Below are positions 32,360 through 40,933 of a DNA stretch of 45,137 nucleotides, in pieces. Position 1 is the first letter of the stretch. Each line of letters starts with the position of its first letter. The notes beneath the pieces are model-generated. The model was not told the origin of the DNA, searched no databases, and saw only the letters and a program-made list of their open reading frames with translations. Source of the stretch: Akkermansia muciniphila (lineage in GTDB: Bacteria; Verrucomicrobiota; Verrucomicrobiia; Limisphaerales; SIAT01); NCBI GenBank assembly GCA_945860945.1, contig CAMASG010000013.1, positions 1-45,137 on the forward strand. Reading direction: 5' to 3'. The position numbers were made by a program, and so were the translations under genes.

Positions 32360-33648
32360 ACATCATCCAGATCACACCCGGCGCGGGCGGAATGTATTGC
32401 GGAAATTGTTTTCGCGACAACGCACTCGTCGCCGCGTGGCGCGGTCTCGGCCATCAGCCGTTGATGATTCCGCTTTATCTGCCGATGACGCTCGACGAGG
32501 CGGACCAGAGCGGCGCGCCGATTTTCTTCGGCGGCGTGAATGTCTATCTCGACCAAATAATGCCGGTATTCCGCAAGGCGCCCGATTGGCTGCGCCGCCA
32601 ACTCGATTCTCCCCGCCTGCTCAAATGGGCCGGCGGTCGCACGGCGAAGACTCGCGCCGAAGACGTGGGCGAATTGACGATCTCGATGTTGCGCGGTGAG
32701 GCGGGCAATCAATCCCGCGAGCTGGACGAACTCATCACGTGGCTGAAGACGCAGCCGCGACCGGATGTGATTTGCCTCTCAAACGCGATGCTGCTCGGTC
32801 TCGCTCGCCGGCTGAAATCCGAGCTGCGCGCGCCCATCGTCTGCAGTCTTCAAGGTGAGGATGCTTTCATTGACGCGATGCCGCCGGAGCCGCGCGCGAC
32901 GGTCTGGCGCGAGATGGCCGAACGCGGTCGCGAGGTGGATTTGTTCATCGCGCCAAGCCGTTACTATGGCGAGCGAATGGCGGCGCGACTGGAGATTCCG
33001 CCAGCGAAACTGCGTGTCGTGTTGAACGGCATCAACCTCGATGGATACACGCCGGCGTTCCATCCGCCGCGGCCGCCTGCGCTCGGTTTCTTTGCGCGGA
33101 TGTGTCGCGACAAAGGGCTGGATCTCGTGGTCGAGGCGTTCATTTTACTCAAGCAACGCAATCGCGTGCCGGAGCTGCAGCTGCGCATCGGCGGCTCCTG
33201 CGGACCGACGGACGAACCGTTCGTCGAGGAGTTGCGCGTCCGCCTGCGCTCGCGCGGGTTGCTTGGCGACGTCTCGTTCCATCCGAATCTCGATCGAGCG
33301 GCGAAGACCGAATTCTTCCGCTCACTCAGCGTGCTGTCCGTGCCGGCGATGTACGGCGAAGCGTTCGGCCTCTATCTCATTGAGGCGCTGGCGTCGGGCG
33401 TGCCGGTGGTGCAGCCGCGCGTGGCATCGTTCCCCGAGATTGTCGCGGCGACCGGCGGAGGTGTTTGTTTCGAGCCGATGACGGCGCAGGCTTTGGCCGA
33501 TGCGGCGGAGCCGTTGCTCGCCGATGCCGTGAAGTCGCGCGCGTTGGGCGAGGTGGGTCGCAAGGTTGTGCTGGAGAAATTCAGCGTGACGCACGCCGCG
33601 AGTGAATTGATCGAGGCTTTCCAAACCTTGCCGAAACCCTCATCTTGA
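32356..33648 (+). CDS. GT4-family glycosyltransferase
   Basis: A 430-residue GT-B glycosyltransferase. The N-terminal domain starts with ITPGAGGMYCGNCFRDNALV, a conserved opening in Verrucomicrobia and Planctomycetes. The donor-binding C-terminal domain has KLRVVLNGINLD, LGFFARMCRDKGLDLVVEAF, and EAFGLYLIEALASGVPVV, the E-x7-E motif of retaining GT4 enzymes. It adds a sugar to a small molecule, lipid or polymer; the acceptor is unknown, though the surrounding genes suggest an aromatic product. The GTG start overlaps the previous stop by four bases, which points to coupling. Confidence 0.9.
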   Translation: MNIIQITPGAGGMYCGNCFRDNALVAAWRGLGHQPLMIPLYLPMTLDEADQSGAPIFFGGVNVYLDQIMPVFRKAPDWLRRQLDSPRLLKWAGGRTAKTRAEDVGELTISMLRGEAGNQSRELDELITWLKTQPRPDVICLSNAMLLGLARRLKSELRAPIVCSLQGEDAFIDAMPPEPRATVWREMAERGREVDLFIAPSRYYGERMAARLEIPPAKLRVVLNGINLDGYTPAFHPPRPPALGFFARMCRDKGLDLVVEAFILLKQRNRVPELQLRIGGSCGPTDEPFVEELRVRLRSRGLLGDVSFHPNLDRAAKTEFFRSLSVLSVPAMYGEAFGLYLIEALASGVPVVQPRVASFPEIVAATGGGVCFEPMTAQALADAAEPLLADAVKSRALGEVGRKVVLEKFSVTHAASELIEAFQTLPKPSS

Positions 33649-33656
33649 TTCCCACC

Positions 33657-34094
33657 ATGGCCCACGAATTCAAGATCGTCCGCCGCGTCGAGTTCTCCGA
33701 GACCGACATGGCTGGCATTGTCCACTACTCGAATTTCTTCCGTTACATGGAATACGCCGAGCACGCGTTCTATCGCTCGCTCGGCTTCTCGGTGGTGATG
33801 CCTGCGCCCGAGATGCCGGTGGGCTGGCCGCGCGTCCACGCCGAGTGCGATTACAAGAAGCCGCTGAGGTTCGAGGATGAAGTGGAGATTCACCTGCTCG
33901 TGACCGAGAAACGGCGCAAGGTGATGAGTTACCAGTTCCGCTTCCGCAAAGTGGGCACGGGAGAGGAAGTGGCGCGCGGCAAACTCACGGTCGTGTGTGT
34001 CACGCGCGACGAGCACGGGCTGATGCGCTCGGTGCCGATCCCAAAGAGCATCGACGACCAGATCGAGGTCGCTCCGCCGGAGAAGCTGGCGTAA
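33657..34094 (+). CDS. Acyl-CoA thioesterase, hotdog fold (4HBT)
   Basis: A 145-residue single hotdog domain. The motif ETDMAGIVHYSNFFRYMEYAEHAFY contains the catalytic Asp (DMAGIVHYSN), as in 4-hydroxybenzoyl-CoA thioesterase and YbgC. It would cleave a CoA or ACP thioester to the free acid. ATG 33657 is the first clear start (8-base gap); a TTG at 33645 overlapping the previous stop is possible. A 4HBT-type enzyme beside a chorismate-lyase-like gene and an acyl-adenylating enzyme fits handling of an aromatic acid thioester, but YbgC-like housekeeping roles exist too. Confidence 0.88.
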   Translation: MAHEFKIVRRVEFSETDMAGIVHYSNFFRYMEYAEHAFYRSLGFSVVMPAPEMPVGWPRVHAECDYKKPLRFEDEVEIHLLVTEKRRKVMSYQFRFRKVGTGEEVARGKLTVVCVTRDEHGLMRSVPIPKSIDDQIEVAPPEKLA

Positions 34095-34177
34095 GCGGGT
34101 GCCGCCGAGTCCCGCAACAGCGGCGGCGAATACAACGGTTGAAGTCATCCACTCTCCCCTCTACACTGCCTGGCCTT

Positions 34178-34747
34178 ATGGCTGACAACTCAACTGGCAC
34201 GAGCCTAACCTGGCTCTACTTCGCACTCCTCACTGTTCTTTCGTGGGGCGTTTACGGCGTGATCCTTCACAAAGGCCGCGGCTACATGCCGATGGGCGCG
34301 GAAACGCCGCACGCCAGTTTGAAGGCGTTCCTTTTCGTCTGCATCGCGTACGCCGTGATCGGTATCGCCGCAGCGGTGTTGATCCAGTTGCGCGGCTCGA
34401 ACTGGAGCTTCACTGGCGAAGGCATCCGCTGGAGTCTCGTCGCCGGTGCGGCTGGTGCCGTCGGTGCGTTCACGCTCGTGCTCGCGCTCGGTGCTGCCTC
34501 GCCGATTTACAAAGGCGCGGCCGCGGCCGCTGTGATGCCGATCGTTTTTGCAGGTGCGCCCATCATCAACACCATCACCGCGATGTGGCTGCATCCGCCG
34601 GAGGGCGGCTTCAAATCGCTGCCCGTGCCGTTCATTCTCGGTTGCGTGCTCGCCGCGTGTGGCGCTTTCCTCGTCGCCAAATACGCGCCATCGAATACCG
34701 GTGGCGCACCGAAGCCCGTCGCTGCGCACGTCGCGCCGGCGAAATAA
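34178..34747 (+). CDS. EamA-like small membrane protein
   Basis: A 189-residue protein with five hydrophobic segments: WLYFALLTVLSWGVYGVIL, LKAFLFVCIAYAVIGIAAAV, WSLVAGAAGAVGAFTLVLAL, AVMPIVFAGAPIINTITA and VPFILGCVLAACGAFLVAK. The pattern resembles half of an EamA/DMT drug and metabolite transporter, which would need to pair or act with a partner. A Pro-Ala-rich tail follows. It lies after a gap of 83 bases and 16 bases before the adenylating enzyme. Export of the cluster's product is a tempting but unproven idea. Confidence 0.7.
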   Translation: MADNSTGTSLTWLYFALLTVLSWGVYGVILHKGRGYMPMGAETPHASLKAFLFVCIAYAVIGIAAAVLIQLRGSNWSFTGEGIRWSLVAGAAGAVGAFTLVLALGAASPIYKGAAAAAVMPIVFAGAPIINTITAMWLHPPEGGFKSLPVPFILGCVLAACGAFLVAKYAPSNTGGAPKPVAAHVAPAK

Positions 34748-34763
34748 ACAATCCCGCTTCGCG

Positions 34764-36047
34764 ATGGCCGACGCCTTTCCAAACCGCGCCGCCATCGAGG
34801 CTCAGCAACTCGCATCGCTCCGTGCGCTGCTCACCGCGCTGCTGCCGGCGAACCGTTTTCAATCTCGTCGGTTGCCGGACGCCGGACTGACCGCGAGCGT
34901 CGCGTCACTCGCCGAGTTCACGCGACGCTGTCCTTTCACCGCGAAGGACGAGTTGCTCGCCGACCAAGCGGCGCATCCGCCTTTTGGCACCAACCTCACG
35001 TTCGCGCCCGAGCGCTACACTCGTTTTCACCAGACCAGCGGCACCAGTGGCGCTCCGCTCCGCTGGCTCGACACGCCCGAGAGTTGGCAGTGGATGCTCG
35101 GCAACTGGGCCGAGGTCTATCGCGCCGCGGGCGTCACGCCCGCCGATCGCGTTTACTTCGCCTTCTCGTTCGGGCCGTTCCTCGGTTTCTGGACCGCGTT
35201 TGAATCCGCGGCTCAACTCGGATTTCTCTGCATCCCCGGCGGTGGCCTTTCCAGCGCCGCGCGGCTGCGTGCGATTCTCGAAAACCGCGCCACCCTTCTT
35301 TGCTGCACGCCGACTTACGCAATCCATCTCGCTGAAGTTGCTGCCAAGGAAAATCTCGTTCTCGCCAACAGCGCAGTGAGGAAGATCATCGTCGCCGGCG
35401 AACCCGGCGGCAGCATCGCTACCACGCGCGCCCGCATCGAGTCGCTCTGGCCCGGCGCGCGCGTCTTCGATCATCACGGAATGACCGAGGTCGGCCCTGT
35501 CACTTACGAATGCCCCGCGCGCCCCGGTGTGTTGCACGTCATCGAGCGCGCCTATTTCGCCGAGGTGATTCATCCAACCAATGGCGAATCGGTCGCGACA
35601 GGCGAGACGGGGGAACTCGTTCTCACATCGCTCGGCCGCACGGGTTCGCCGCTGCTGCGCTATCGCACCGGCGATTTGGTGAAGCCTGAATCCAAGCCGT
35701 GCGCGTGCGGCTCGCACGAACTCGCTCTCGCTGGCGGCATCCTCGGCCGCACGGACGACATGCTCATCATTCGCGGTGTGAACATCCATCCCAGCGCTGT
35801 TGAAGAAATCATCCGCAACTGCGGCGGCGTGGCGGAGTATCAAGCCCGCATCACTCACCGCGCCGCGATGACTGAACTGGCCCTCGCCATCGAGCCGTCC
35901 GTCGGTTGTGTGGACGCCTCTGCGCTTGCTCGGAAACTTGAGCAAGCCTTGCACGCCGCCTTCCAGCTTCGCATTCCCGTCACCTCCGTCGCCGCCGGTT
36001 CGCTGCCGCGCTTCGAAATGAAGGCCCGCCGTTGGGTGAAGGAGTAA
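34764..36047 (+). CDS. Phenylacetate-CoA-ligase-like adenylating enzyme
   Basis: A 427-residue member of the ANL superfamily (PaaK-like). The nucleotide-binding loop HQTSGTSGAPLRW is at about 87-99; DHHGMTEVGP near 235 is the adenine/substrate motif, YRTGDLVKP the conserved Asp region, and GRTDDMLIIRGVNIHPSAVEE the hinge. The C-terminus has a basic residue-rich end (FEMKARRWVKE) in place of the usual catalytic Lys loop. It activates a carboxylic acid as acyl-AMP, then forms a thioester with CoA or a carrier protein. With a chorismate-lyase-like gene five reading frames upstream, an aromatic acid such as hydroxybenzoate is a plausible substrate, but not shown. The start at 34764 matches homologous ligases. 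Confidence 0.9.
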   Translation: MADAFPNRAAIEAQQLASLRALLTALLPANRFQSRRLPDAGLTASVASLAEFTRRCPFTAKDELLADQAAHPPFGTNLTFAPERYTRFHQTSGTSGAPLRWLDTPESWQWMLGNWAEVYRAAGVTPADRVYFAFSFGPFLGFWTAFESAAQLGFLCIPGGGLSSAARLRAILENRATLLCCTPTYAIHLAEVAAKENLVLANSAVRKIIVAGEPGGSIATTRARIESLWPGARVFDHHGMTEVGPVTYECPARPGVLHVIERAYFAEVIHPTNGESVATGETGELVLTSLGRTGSPLLRYRTGDLVKPESKPCACGSHELALAGGILGRTDDMLIIRGVNIHPSAVEEIIRNCGGVAEYQARITHRAAMTELALAIEPSVGCVDASALARKLEQALHAAFQLRIPVTSVAAGSLPRFEMKARRWVKE

Positions 36048-36112
36048 AAGTCGCGTTCATCGGTGCGCCTTTTTCATTTCCCGCTCGCGGCCGCTTCGTT
36101 TAACGTGCGGCC

Positions 36113-36802
36113 ATGTCGTCTCAACCGCTGCTGCTGCTCGACGGCGTCGCCAAGGAATACGGCACGGCCGCCGGTCCGTTGCGCATCCTCGAAAACATTT
36201 CACTCCACGTCGGCCGCGGCGAATCGCTCGCCATCATCGGCCCGTCCGGCTCGGGCAAAAGCACGCTGCTGCAGATTCTCGGCACGCTCGATCACGCGAC
36301 GCGTGGCCGCGTGACGCTTGCCGGCGAGGATATTACGAGCCTCGACGAACGGCAACTCGCCGCCGTGCGCAATCGGCAGATTGGCTTCGTTTTTCAATCA
36401 CACCATCTCCTGCCGCAATGCACGGTTCTTGAGAACGTGCTCGTGCCCACGCTCGCCACACGCAGCGCGACGACCACGGCAGCGCAGCAGCGGGCATTGC
36501 GTTTGCTCGCACGCGTTGGATTGCAAGATCGCCTCGATCATCGGCCGTCGCAGCTTTCCGGCGGCGAACGCCAGCGTGTCGCTGTCGTGCGCGCGCTCAT
36601 CAATCAGCCGCAGATTCTCCTCGCTGATGAGCCGACCGGCGCGCTCGACCACGCTTCGGCGGTGAACCTCGGCCAGTTGCTCATCGAGCTGAATCGCGAG
36701 GAGGACGTCACGCTCATCGTCGTCACGCACTCTCTGGAACTCGCCGGCAAGATGCAGCGCGTCCTCCGGCTCGAGGATGGCCGGCTTGTGGAAATGAAGT
36801 GA
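36113..36802 (+). CDS. ABC transporter ATP-binding protein (LolD/MacB type)
   Basis: A 229-residue ATPase with Walker A GPSGSGKST (about 42-50), Q-loop FVFQSHHLLP, signature LSGGERQRVAV (about 148) and Walker B ILLADEPTGALD. Its closest look is to LolD/MacB/YbbA ATPases, which power FtsX-type permeases in moving lipoproteins or peptides or in exporting small molecules. The permease gene starts one base after its stop, which confirms a pair. The gap to the previous gene is 65 bases, without a clear terminator. Confidence 0.94.
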   Translation: MSSQPLLLLDGVAKEYGTAAGPLRILENISLHVGRGESLAIIGPSGSGKSTLLQILGTLDHATRGRVTLAGEDITSLDERQLAAVRNRQIGFVFQSHHLLPQCTVLENVLVPTLATRSATTTAAQQRALRLLARVGLQDRLDHRPSQLSGGERQRVAVVRALINQPQILLADEPTGALDHASAVNLGQLLIELNREEDVTLIVVTHSLELAGKMQRVLRLEDGRLVEMK

Positions 36803-36803
36803 G

Positions 36804-39800
36804 ATGACTCGCACCACGCTCATCCTGCGCAGCCTGCGGTTTCACGCCCGCACGCATCTCGGCACGCTGCTCGGCGCGGCGATCGGCGCCGCCGTCCTTA
36901 CCGGCGCACTGCTCGTGGGCGATTCCGTCCGCGGCAGCCTTCGTGAGACGGCGCTTGCGCGGCTTGGTAAAACCCATCTCGCCGCGGCCACCGGTGACCG
37001 TCTTTTCCGTCCCGCGCTTGCGCGTGAAATTCTTTCCAGCAGCGAGACGTTTTCCACCGCTGCGCTCGCGTTGCCCGCCACAGTCAACAATGGTGACGGC
37101 TCGGCCCGCGCCAATCGTGTGCAGGCGCTCGGCGTGGATAGCGGGTTCTGGAAACTGAGCGGTCAACCGCCGTGCTTCGGTGAAATCCCCGCTGACGGCG
37201 TGGTGTTGAACGCGCCTCTCGCCGCGCAGCTCCGCGCGAAAGTCGGCGACTCCGTTCTGCTGCGCGTGTCGCGCATTTCGCAAATCTCGCGTGACGCCCC
37301 GCTCGCTTCGCAGGACAACGCCACCGCTGCGCTGCGTCTGAAAGTTCACGCCATCGCCACGGATGCCGAGCTCGGCCGCTTCAGTCTGCAGGCGAATCAA
37401 GTCGCGCCGTTCAACGCGTTCGTTCCGTTGGAACAACTCCAGCGTGCGGCTGGCGGGGCGAACGGCGCCAACTTGATTCTCGTCGGTCGCGAATCGAAGG
37501 ACGACACGAAGCCGATTGCGGTCACATCCAAAGCGCTGGCCAAAGACGCGGCGCAGCAGTTGCGGACGTTCTGGAAACTTGCTGACGCTCAACTCGAGCT
37601 GCGCGTGGACATCACCAACGGCTTCATCGAACTACGCACGCCACGCATTTTTCTCGATCTGCCTGTCGTTGCCGCCGCCACGAATGCTTTCCCCAGCGCG
37701 CGATTGATTCAGACTTATTTCGTCAACGAACTCCGCGCCGGCAACCGAACCGCGCCCTACTCGATGGTCACCGCCGCCGCTTCGCCGCTCGTGCCGGCGG
37801 AGATGCGCGATGACGAGATTCTCCTCAACCAATGGCTCGCCGATGATCTCCGCGCCGCGCCGGGCGACACGGTTGCGCTCCGTTATTTTTCCGTCGGCAC
37901 CGCGCGCACGCTCGAGGAACGGACGAACACCTTCCGAGTTCGCGCCGTGGTGCCGCTTGAGTTGCCGTACGCCGACCGCGCGCTGATGCCCGATTTTCCG
38001 GGCGTGGCCAAGGCCGAGAGCACGCGCGATTGGGATGCGAGTTTGCCGATTCAAGCCGGACGCATCCGCGCACAAGACGATCGTTATTGGAAGGAATGGC
38101 GCGGCACGCCGAAAGCGTTCGTGACTCTCGCGGTTGGCGAGAAGCTGTGGAGCAATCGCTTCGGCACTCACACGGCGGTGCGTTTCCCGCTGCCGGTTGG
38201 TGCAACCGGCACAAACGCATTTGCTGCATTGCGCGACGACGTCGAAGCCAAGTTGCTCGCCACGCTCGATCCCGCGTCGCTCGGTTTCCGCTTCGAACCC
38301 GTGCGCGAACAGGCGGTGGCGGCGAGCGCGCAGGGACAGGATTTCGGCGGGCTGTTCATCGGGTTCAGTTTCTTCCTCATCGCTGCCGCCCTGCTGCTGG
38401 TGGCATTGCTTTTTCAACTCGGCGTTGAACGGCGCTCGCGGGAAGTCGGCACGTTGCTCGCGCTCGGTTTCACGCCCGCGCAAATCCGGCGTCTGCTGCT
38501 CGGCGAAGGCGCGGCCATCGCGTTGCTCGGCGCGTTGCTCGGTGCGGCGGGCGGCGTCTGGTATGCGCGTGCGATGCTGCACGGGCTTTCGACTTTGTGG
38601 AGCGAAGCGGTTGGCGGCGCGGCGCTGCGCTATCACGGCGCAACTGGAACGCTCGCGCTCGGTGTCGTCGCTAGCGTGATGGCAGCGGTGGCGACGCTTT
38701 GGTTCGCGCTGCGAAAGCAGGTGGGACAACCCGCGCGTGAACTGCTCGCGGAGGGAAACGTGGAATCGCATGCGACAGTGGACGGCGCACCGAAACGAAG
38801 CCGCGGTTTCGTCATTGGCGTAGTGACGCTGTTGCTCGCGCTGACGTTGAGCGGTTGGGCATTCGCTGCTGCGGACGTCGCTGCCGCCGGCATTTTCTTT
38901 GGCGCGGGCGCGTTACTATTGACCTCCTCGCTGGCTTTCACGGCGGCGTGGCTCACGCGATTGGCACGCGTGAGTGCGGCGGCGCGACTCTCGTTGGTCA
39001 GCATGGGCGTGCGCAACGCGGCGCGTCGTCGGCGCCGCAGTCTCGCCACGGCGGCGATGCTCGCGTGCGGAAGTTTCCTCGTCGTTTCCGTCGGCGCATT
39101 CCGGCTGGATGAAAACGCGGACGCGGGTAGTCGCGCGAGCGGTACGGGCGGGTTCACGTTGCTCGGCGAATCGGCGCTGCCGGTGGTGCACGATTTGAAC
39201 ACGCCGTCGGGCCGCGATTTCTTCGGCCTCGATGCGAAGTCGATCGAAGCCGTTTCGTTCGTGTCGTTGCGCGTTCGCGATGGCGACGACGCGAGTTGTC
39301 TGAACTTGAATCGCGCGCAGCGGCCGCGGTTGCTCGGCGTGAAGCCGGCAGCGATGGAAGGGCGATTCACGTTCGCGAAGTTGGCGGATGGTGTGCCAGA
39401 GAAATCTCCGTGGAAGGCGCTGAATCGAGGCGAGTTTTATCCGATGCACGGTCAACCGTTGGCGGTGGATGAAGTGGCGGCCATTGGCGACGCGGCGTCG
39501 ATTCAATGGGCGCTCGGCAAAAAGCTCGGCGACACAATCGAGTTCACCGACGAGCGCGGTGGCGCGTTCAAGGTGCGACTCGTGGCGTCGCTCGCGGGCT
39601 CGGTGCTACAGGGGAGTTTGCTGATTGATGAGGCCGAGTTCGCTCGCCGTTTTCCAAGTGAAGCCGGCTACCGAATGTTCCTCATGGACGCGCCGTCGAA
39701 CCGTGCGGCGGACGTGAGCGCGGCGCTGACGCGGGCGTTGAGCGATGTGGGTCTCGAGCTGGCACCGGCGACGCGGCGATTGGCGGAACTCAACGCGGTG

Positions 39801-40187
39801 CAGAACACGTATCTCTCCACGTTCCAAGTGCTCGGCGGGCTCGGCCTGCTGCTCGGCAGCGCGGGTCTCGGCGTGCTGGTACTGCGCAACGTGCTCGAGC
39901 GTCGCGGTGAATTGGCGCTGCTGCTGGCGATTGGTTTCCGTGCGCGTGCGTTGCGGCGATTGGTGGTGAGCGAGCACGCGGTGTTGCTGCTGATCGGGTT
40001 GGCGACGGGCGTGGGCGCGGCGTTGGTGGCGGTGTTGCCGGTGTGGTTCAAGCCGGGCGCGCAGCCTCCGCCGCTCTCGCTCTGGCTCACGCTCGGCGCG
40101 GTGCTGGTGGCGGGATTGGTGTGGACGTGGGGCGCGACGATGCTGGCCTTGCGCGGGAATTTGCTGGATGCTCTGCGGAGCGAATAA
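36804..40187 (+). CDS. FtsX-type ABC transporter permease, large
   Basis: A 1127-residue permease. An N-terminal membrane segment (LGTLLGAAIGAAVLTGALLV) is followed by a large periplasmic region (about 60-500). Then comes a first FtsX domain: FIGFSFFLIAAALLLVALLF, then RRSREVGTLLALGFTPAQIRRLLLGEGA, with the usual 'E-G' and 'RxxExGxLxAxG' pattern. A second membrane group follows (VIGVVTLLLALTLSGWAFAA). A second extracytoplasmic section leads to a final FtsX domain (LRNVLERRGELALLLAIGFR, then LLLIGLATGVGAALVAVLPV). Two FtsX modules in one chain mean a single polypeptide could provide the whole membrane part, as in YbbP. The transported substance is unknown. The ATPase is directly upstream. Confidence 0.9.
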   Translation: MTRTTLILRSLRFHARTHLGTLLGAAIGAAVLTGALLVGDSVRGSLRETALARLGKTHLAAATGDRLFRPALAREILSSSETFSTAALALPATVNNGDGSARANRVQALGVDSGFWKLSGQPPCFGEIPADGVVLNAPLAAQLRAKVGDSVLLRVSRISQISRDAPLASQDNATAALRLKVHAIATDAELGRFSLQANQVAPFNAFVPLEQLQRAAGGANGANLILVGRESKDDTKPIAVTSKALAKDAAQQLRTFWKLADAQLELRVDITNGFIELRTPRIFLDLPVVAAATNAFPSARLIQTYFVNELRAGNRTAPYSMVTAAASPLVPAEMRDDEILLNQWLADDLRAAPGDTVALRYFSVGTARTLEERTNTFRVRAVVPLELPYADRALMPDFPGVAKAESTRDWDASLPIQAGRIRAQDDRYWKEWRGTPKAFVTLAVGEKLWSNRFGTHTAVRFPLPVGATGTNAFAALRDDVEAKLLATLDPASLGFRFEPVREQAVAASAQGQDFGGLFIGFSFFLIAAALLLVALLFQLGVERRSREVGTLLALGFTPAQIRRLLLGEGAAIALLGALLGAAGGVWYARAMLHGLSTLWSEAVGGAALRYHGATGTLALGVVASVMAAVATLWFALRKQVGQPARELLAEGNVESHATVDGAPKRSRGFVIGVVTLLLALTLSGWAFAAADVAAAGIFFGAGALLLTSSLAFTAAWLTRLARVSAAARLSLVSMGVRNAARRRRRSLATAAMLACGSFLVVSVGAFRLDENADAGSRASGTGGFTLLGESALPVVHDLNTPSGRDFFGLDAKSIEAVSFVSLRVRDGDDASCLNLNRAQRPRLLGVKPAAMEGRFTFAKLADGVPEKSPWKALNRGEFYPMHGQPLAVDEVAAIGDAASIQWALGKKLGDTIEFTDERGGAFKVRLVASLAGSVLQGSLLIDEAEFARRFPSEAGYRMFLMDAPSNRAADVSAALTRALSDVGLELAPATRRLAELNAVQNTYLSTFQVLGGLGLLLGSAGLGVLVLRNVLERRGELALLLAIGFRARALRRLVVSEHAVLLLIGLATGVGAALVAVLPVWFKPGAQPPPLSLWLTLGAVLVAGLVWTWGATMLALRGNLLDALRSE

Positions 40188-40204
40188 AAGGAATGCGATT
40201 TATT

Positions 40205-40864
40205 ATGAAGAACACATTCGTTGCGATATTGGCCGTCGTTGGCGTGACAGGCGCGATGCAGATTCAAGCCGCGCCGACTGCGCCGCTGTTCGCCGAGAAC
40301 TTTGAGAAATCCGTGCTGGAGAAAGTGCCGGAAGGGATGTTGGTGCTGGACGGCGAGTTCGCGGTGAAGGCCGAGGGCGGGAACAAATTCCTCGAGTTGC
40401 CGGGCGCGCCGCTGGAGACGTTCGGCGTGCTGTTCGGCCCGAGCCAGTCGGCGGATGTGACGGTGAGCGCGCGCATGCACGGCACCGGAAAAGGGCGTCG
40501 CTTCCCGGTTTTCGGCGTGGGCTTGAACGGCGTCGGCGGCTATCGGTTGCAAGTCGTGCCGGCGAAGAAGGCGCTCGATTTGTATAAAGGCGAGGAGTTG
40601 AAGTTGAGCGTGCCGCTGGCTTGGGAATCGGGTAAGTGGACGAACCTGCGGTTGTCCATCCGTTCGCTGAACGAGGGCAGTTTCGTCATCGTCGGCAAGG
40701 CGTGGCAGGAAGGCGCTGCGGAACCGGCCGCGTGGGGCATCCGGCACACCGAGGCTGCCGCGCCGATCGCCGGCCGCGCGAGCATTTGGGGTAATCCATT
40801 TTCCGGAACGGCGATTCGCTTCGACGACCTCTCGATCACGCCCGCCGACAAAACGGCGAAGTGA
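40205..40864 (+). CDS. Secreted beta-sandwich-like protein
   Basis: A 219-residue exported protein: signal peptide MKNTFVAILAVVGVTGAMQI...A, then beta strands with FAENFEKSVLEKVPEGMLVLDGEF, WTNLRLSIRS and AIRFDDLSITP. These resemble the concanavalin-like/3-keto-disaccharide hydrolase (DUF1080) fold common in Verrucomicrobia, without recognised catalytic residues. ATG 40205 is preferred; an in-frame ATG at 40193 adds four residues. It is 17 bases after the permease gene, so it may be a periplasmic partner of the transporter or an unrelated surface protein. Confidence 0.7.
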   Translation: MKNTFVAILAVVGVTGAMQIQAAPTAPLFAENFEKSVLEKVPEGMLVLDGEFAVKAEGGNKFLELPGAPLETFGVLFGPSQSADVTVSARMHGTGKGRRFPVFGVGLNGVGGYRLQVVPAKKALDLYKGEELKLSVPLAWESGKWTNLRLSIRSLNEGSFVIVGKAWQEGAAEPAAWGIRHTEAAAPIAGRASIWGNPFSGTAIRFDDLSITPADKTAK

Positions 40865-40933
40865 GCTGCATCGGCGGCGTGCGCGAGTTCCGCATTGACC
40901 GTTTTCGCTGGCTGCGTTGAACTGCGGCCGTCG

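Noticed and set aside
34101-34127. A GCCGCCG/CGGCGGC inverted repeat after the thioesterase gene
   Set aside because: It lacks a T tract and has a 13-base loop; such GC-rich pairs are expected by chance here.
36113-40187. LolCDE lipoprotein-sorting system
   Set aside because: The ATPase resembles LolD, but there is one very large permease rather than LolC and LolE, so a specific Lol assignment is not supported.
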